6,897 nt of DNA from Planctomycetaceae bacterium (GTDB taxonomy: Bacteria; Planctomycetota; Planctomycetia; Pirellulales; Thermoguttaceae): the NCBI GenBank assembly GCA_031282385.1, contig JAITDV010000535.1, positions 1-6,897 of the forward strand, given 5' to 3'. The notes below the pieces were generated by a model. That model had not been told where the DNA came from. It worked only from the letters and a program-made list of their open reading frames with translations, and did not search any database. Within the stretch, counting starts at the first letter, position 1, and each line of letters begins with the position of its first letter. Below, in pieces: positions 5,908 to 6,897 of the stretch. The translations under genes and the position numbers were made by a program.

Positions 5908-6032
5908 TTTCATTGTTCAAAAAATAAGTAAAACGTGCCAAATAATGATTAACATGATATGTACAATAAACCTTTTCTCTAACCTAAAAATACATCAACG
6001 CAACAAAAAACCTACAACGAAAAACCGCCTTT
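5908..6032. other. AT-rich spacer, nothing recognised
   Basis: No gene or clear structure is visible between the MITE-like element and the GC-rich inverted repeat. Confidence 0.5.
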
Positions 6033-6146
6033 AACTCCTCCGAGACCACCCTTGACCCCTCCGAAGGAGGGGAATAAGAAGACGCCTCCGAGTGAGGCGA
6101 ATAATTCCCCTCCTTCGGAGGGGTCAGGGATGGTCTCGGAGGAGTT
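6033..6146. repeat. GC-rich nested inverted repeat (43-bp arms)
   Basis: Arms 6033-6075 and 6104-6146 are complementary over 43 bp with two non-Watson-Crick positions, one a G-U pair in RNA. Each arm contains its own palindrome, CCCCTCC/GGAGGGG with a GAA loop at about 6057-6073 and the mirror copy at about 6107-6123. The centre holds a third hairpin, GCCTCC…GGAGGC-like (GCCTC/GAGGC, 6084-6098). It is strikingly GC-rich in an AT-rich surround, non-coding, and looks like a transposable or REP/BIME-type palindromic unit acquired from elsewhere; as RNA it would be a very stable hairpin able to stop transcription from either side. Confidence 0.75.
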
Positions 6147-6168
6147 AGCGAAAAGGTCTAATAAATTG

Positions 6169-6205
6169 CGTTCTTGAGTAACTCAATTTATAAAACGAAT
6201 AGTAG
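6169..6205 (-). repeat. Dispersed repeat, truncated copy E (inverted)
   Basis: On the minus strand CTACTATTCGTTTTATAAAT is followed by TGAGTTACTCAAGAACG, matching the first ~40 bp of copies A-D; the hairpin half is missing. It faces copy D across 90 bp, forming an inverted pair, and breaks off 22 bp from the GC-rich inverted repeat, which may mark the truncation event. Confidence 0.55.
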
Positions 6206-6267
6206 TTGTTTGTATTGGAATTTTATTTTAGAATGTAGATTCTGAATTAGTTGTTGCAATTATGTAT

Positions 6268-6296
6268 TTGACAACTATTAACAAAACTAACATACT
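6268..6296 (+). promoter_or_regulatory. Sigma70-type promoter of the glycoside hydrolase gene
   Basis: TTGACA (6268-6273), a 17-nt spacer and CATACT (6291-6296): a consensus -35 and a 5-of-6 match to TATACT. The predicted start, about 6303, falls at the beginning of repeat copy D, so the transcript would carry almost the whole repeat as a ~120-nt 5' UTR. Confidence 0.55.
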
Positions 6297-6392
6297 GCTC
6301 GTACTATAAATTGCTTGACTCAATAGCGTAAAAGCCTTTTCCAATAGGTAATCAGACGGCGGTAAAGGAAAATTCAAGTGCGAACAGTTTAA
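6296..6392 (+). promoter_or_regulatory. Dispersed ~100-bp repeat, copy D, as 5' leader of the glycoside hydrolase gene
   Basis: TGCTCGTACTATAAATTGC, TTGACTCAATAGCGTAAAAG, CCAATAGG and GCGAACAGTTTAA align with copies A-C, but the hairpin is degenerate (GCCTTTT against AATCAGAC, with a few bases lost). It lies between the promoter at 6268-6296 and the ATG at 6422 (29 nt after its end). The weaker stem shows that a perfect hairpin is not strictly kept in every copy, which weakens a riboswitch-like reading. Confidence 0.65.
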
Positions 6393-6421
6393 CAATCCTT
6401 TAAGAAAAGTGAAATAAAATC

Positions 6422-6897
6422 ATGTTAAAAAAAATATTTTACAAAAAGATATTGTCCGTTATGACAATTTTTGTTTCGTTGATTCTTGCCTTCGTGTCCA
6501 CTGTTGTTTTTGCCGATGGTGCGGCGCAATTGGCGGACGGGCAATGGAGTGTGGAAAAAGCCAATAATTGGTATTCGCAACAGCAATGGATTGTCGGTTG
6601 CAACTTTTTACCTTCTACGGCAATCAATAGTATTGAAATGTGGCAGGATGAAACGTTTGATTTACCGACAATCGACAAAGAACTCGGATGGGCGGCGGAT
6701 TGGGGAATGAACTCTGTTCGTGTGTTTTTGAATTATGTCGTCTGGGAAGCCGAACCGGAAAAACTGAAATCAAATTTTAAAAAATTTCTCGATGTTGCAG
6801 AAAAACACAGAATTAGTGTAATGCCGGTTTTCTTTGATGAATGTAATTGGTCGGGCGGTGTTGCCCGCGCCGGAAAACAACCCGAACCTGTTCCGGG
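6422..6897 (+). CDS. Secreted glycoside-hydrolase-like protein (clan GH-A type), N-terminal part; runs off the right edge
   Basis: The first 159 residues are present. Residues 1-31 are a Sec signal peptide: basic MLKKIFYKK, a hydrophobic core, and a V-F-A/DG cleavage site. From ~48 the mature protein reads NWYSQQQWIVGCNFLPSTAI and then LGWAADWGMNSVRVFLNYVV, followed by HRISVMPVFFDECNWSGG. This is the start of a (beta/alpha)8 barrel: beta-1 'IVGCNFLPS', beta-2 'NSVRVFLNY', beta-3 'SVMPVFFDE'. It matches the widespread 'cellulase/1,4-beta-xylanase-like' secreted hydrolases whose N-terminus has 'WYxxQxWxVGCNFxPSTAINxxEMW'. The catalytic glutamates should lie beyond the window, so activity and substrate (some beta-linked polysaccharide) cannot be read. 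The start at 6422 is set by the signal peptide; the ribosome-binding site is weak (AAGAAAAGTGA). Codons are a little more GC-rich than in the upstream genes. Confidence 0.85.
   Translation, partial: MLKKIFYKKILSVMTIFVSLILAFVSTVVFADGAAQLADGQWSVEKANNWYSQQQWIVGCNFLPSTAINSIEMWQDETFDLPTIDKELGWAADWGMNSVRVFLNYVVWEAEPEKLKSNFKKFLDVAEKHRISVMPVFFDECNWSGGVARAGKQPEPVP

Noticed and set aside
1204..6392. The ~100-bp repeats as a CRISPR array
   Set aside because: Copies are too long, far apart, in both orientations and not separated by uniform spacers; no cas gene is present.
1..6897. tRNA genes next to 16S or elsewhere
   Set aside because: No T-arm GGTTCRA-type motif with matching acceptor stem was seen; an rRNA-linked tRNA would lie past the left edge.

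Overview
The window looks like a piece of chromosome from an AT-rich planctomycete, most plausibly a host- or gut-associated Pirellulales/Thermoguttaceae-type lineage (the lineage is inference). Three things point there. The first is the 5' part of a 16S rRNA gene with planctomycete-like sequence. The second is a DUF1559 protein with the FTLVELLVVIAIIG prepilin leader and an H-X9-D processing motif, a family massively expanded in Planctomycetes. The third is a small lipoprotein with a carboxypeptidase-regulatory-like fold next to it, a common planctomycete pairing.

Layout. Positions 1-258 hold the 5' end of 16S rRNA on the minus strand. Behind it is a long leader with several hairpins and a good sigma70-type promoter near 884-911. 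Positions 920-2060 carry no intact gene: there is a decayed C-terminal fragment of an IS110-family transposase (minus strand), one copy of a roughly 100-bp dispersed repeat fused to its broken end, several 12-bp GTAACTATTCAG-type repeats and two strong palindromes. Positions 2080-3508 hold one or two decayed genes for an unrecognised, probably helical protein, with an early stop, frameshifts and a further in-frame stop. Positions 4023-5192 are an intact DUF1559 gene with an unusual ~60-residue segment before the prepilin leader; that segment contains a 12-G tract and three perfect palindromes. Positions 5353-5796 are a lipoprotein gene. Positions 5807-5907 are a MITE-like element, and 6033-6146 a long GC-rich nested inverted repeat. 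From 6422 a secreted glycoside-hydrolase-like gene runs off the window.

The most interesting signals are non-coding. (1) The ~100-bp repeat has four near-full copies and one partial copy. It contains a conserved hairpin with a 10-nt loop, and two copies lie 24-29 nt upstream of the start codons of the lipoprotein and the glycoside hydrolase; one of these sits just after a TTGACA-17-CATACT promoter. It may be a mobile 5'-UTR regulatory RNA/promoter module or a MITE. (2) The DUF1559 gene carries a poly-G tract between its start codon and its sorting signal, which would make surface pseudopilin-like expression phase-variable if the tract slips. The genes do not form a classical pathway: the three intact ones are all exported (pseudopilin-like, lipoprotein, secreted hydrolase) and seem to be separate transcription units separated by repeats.
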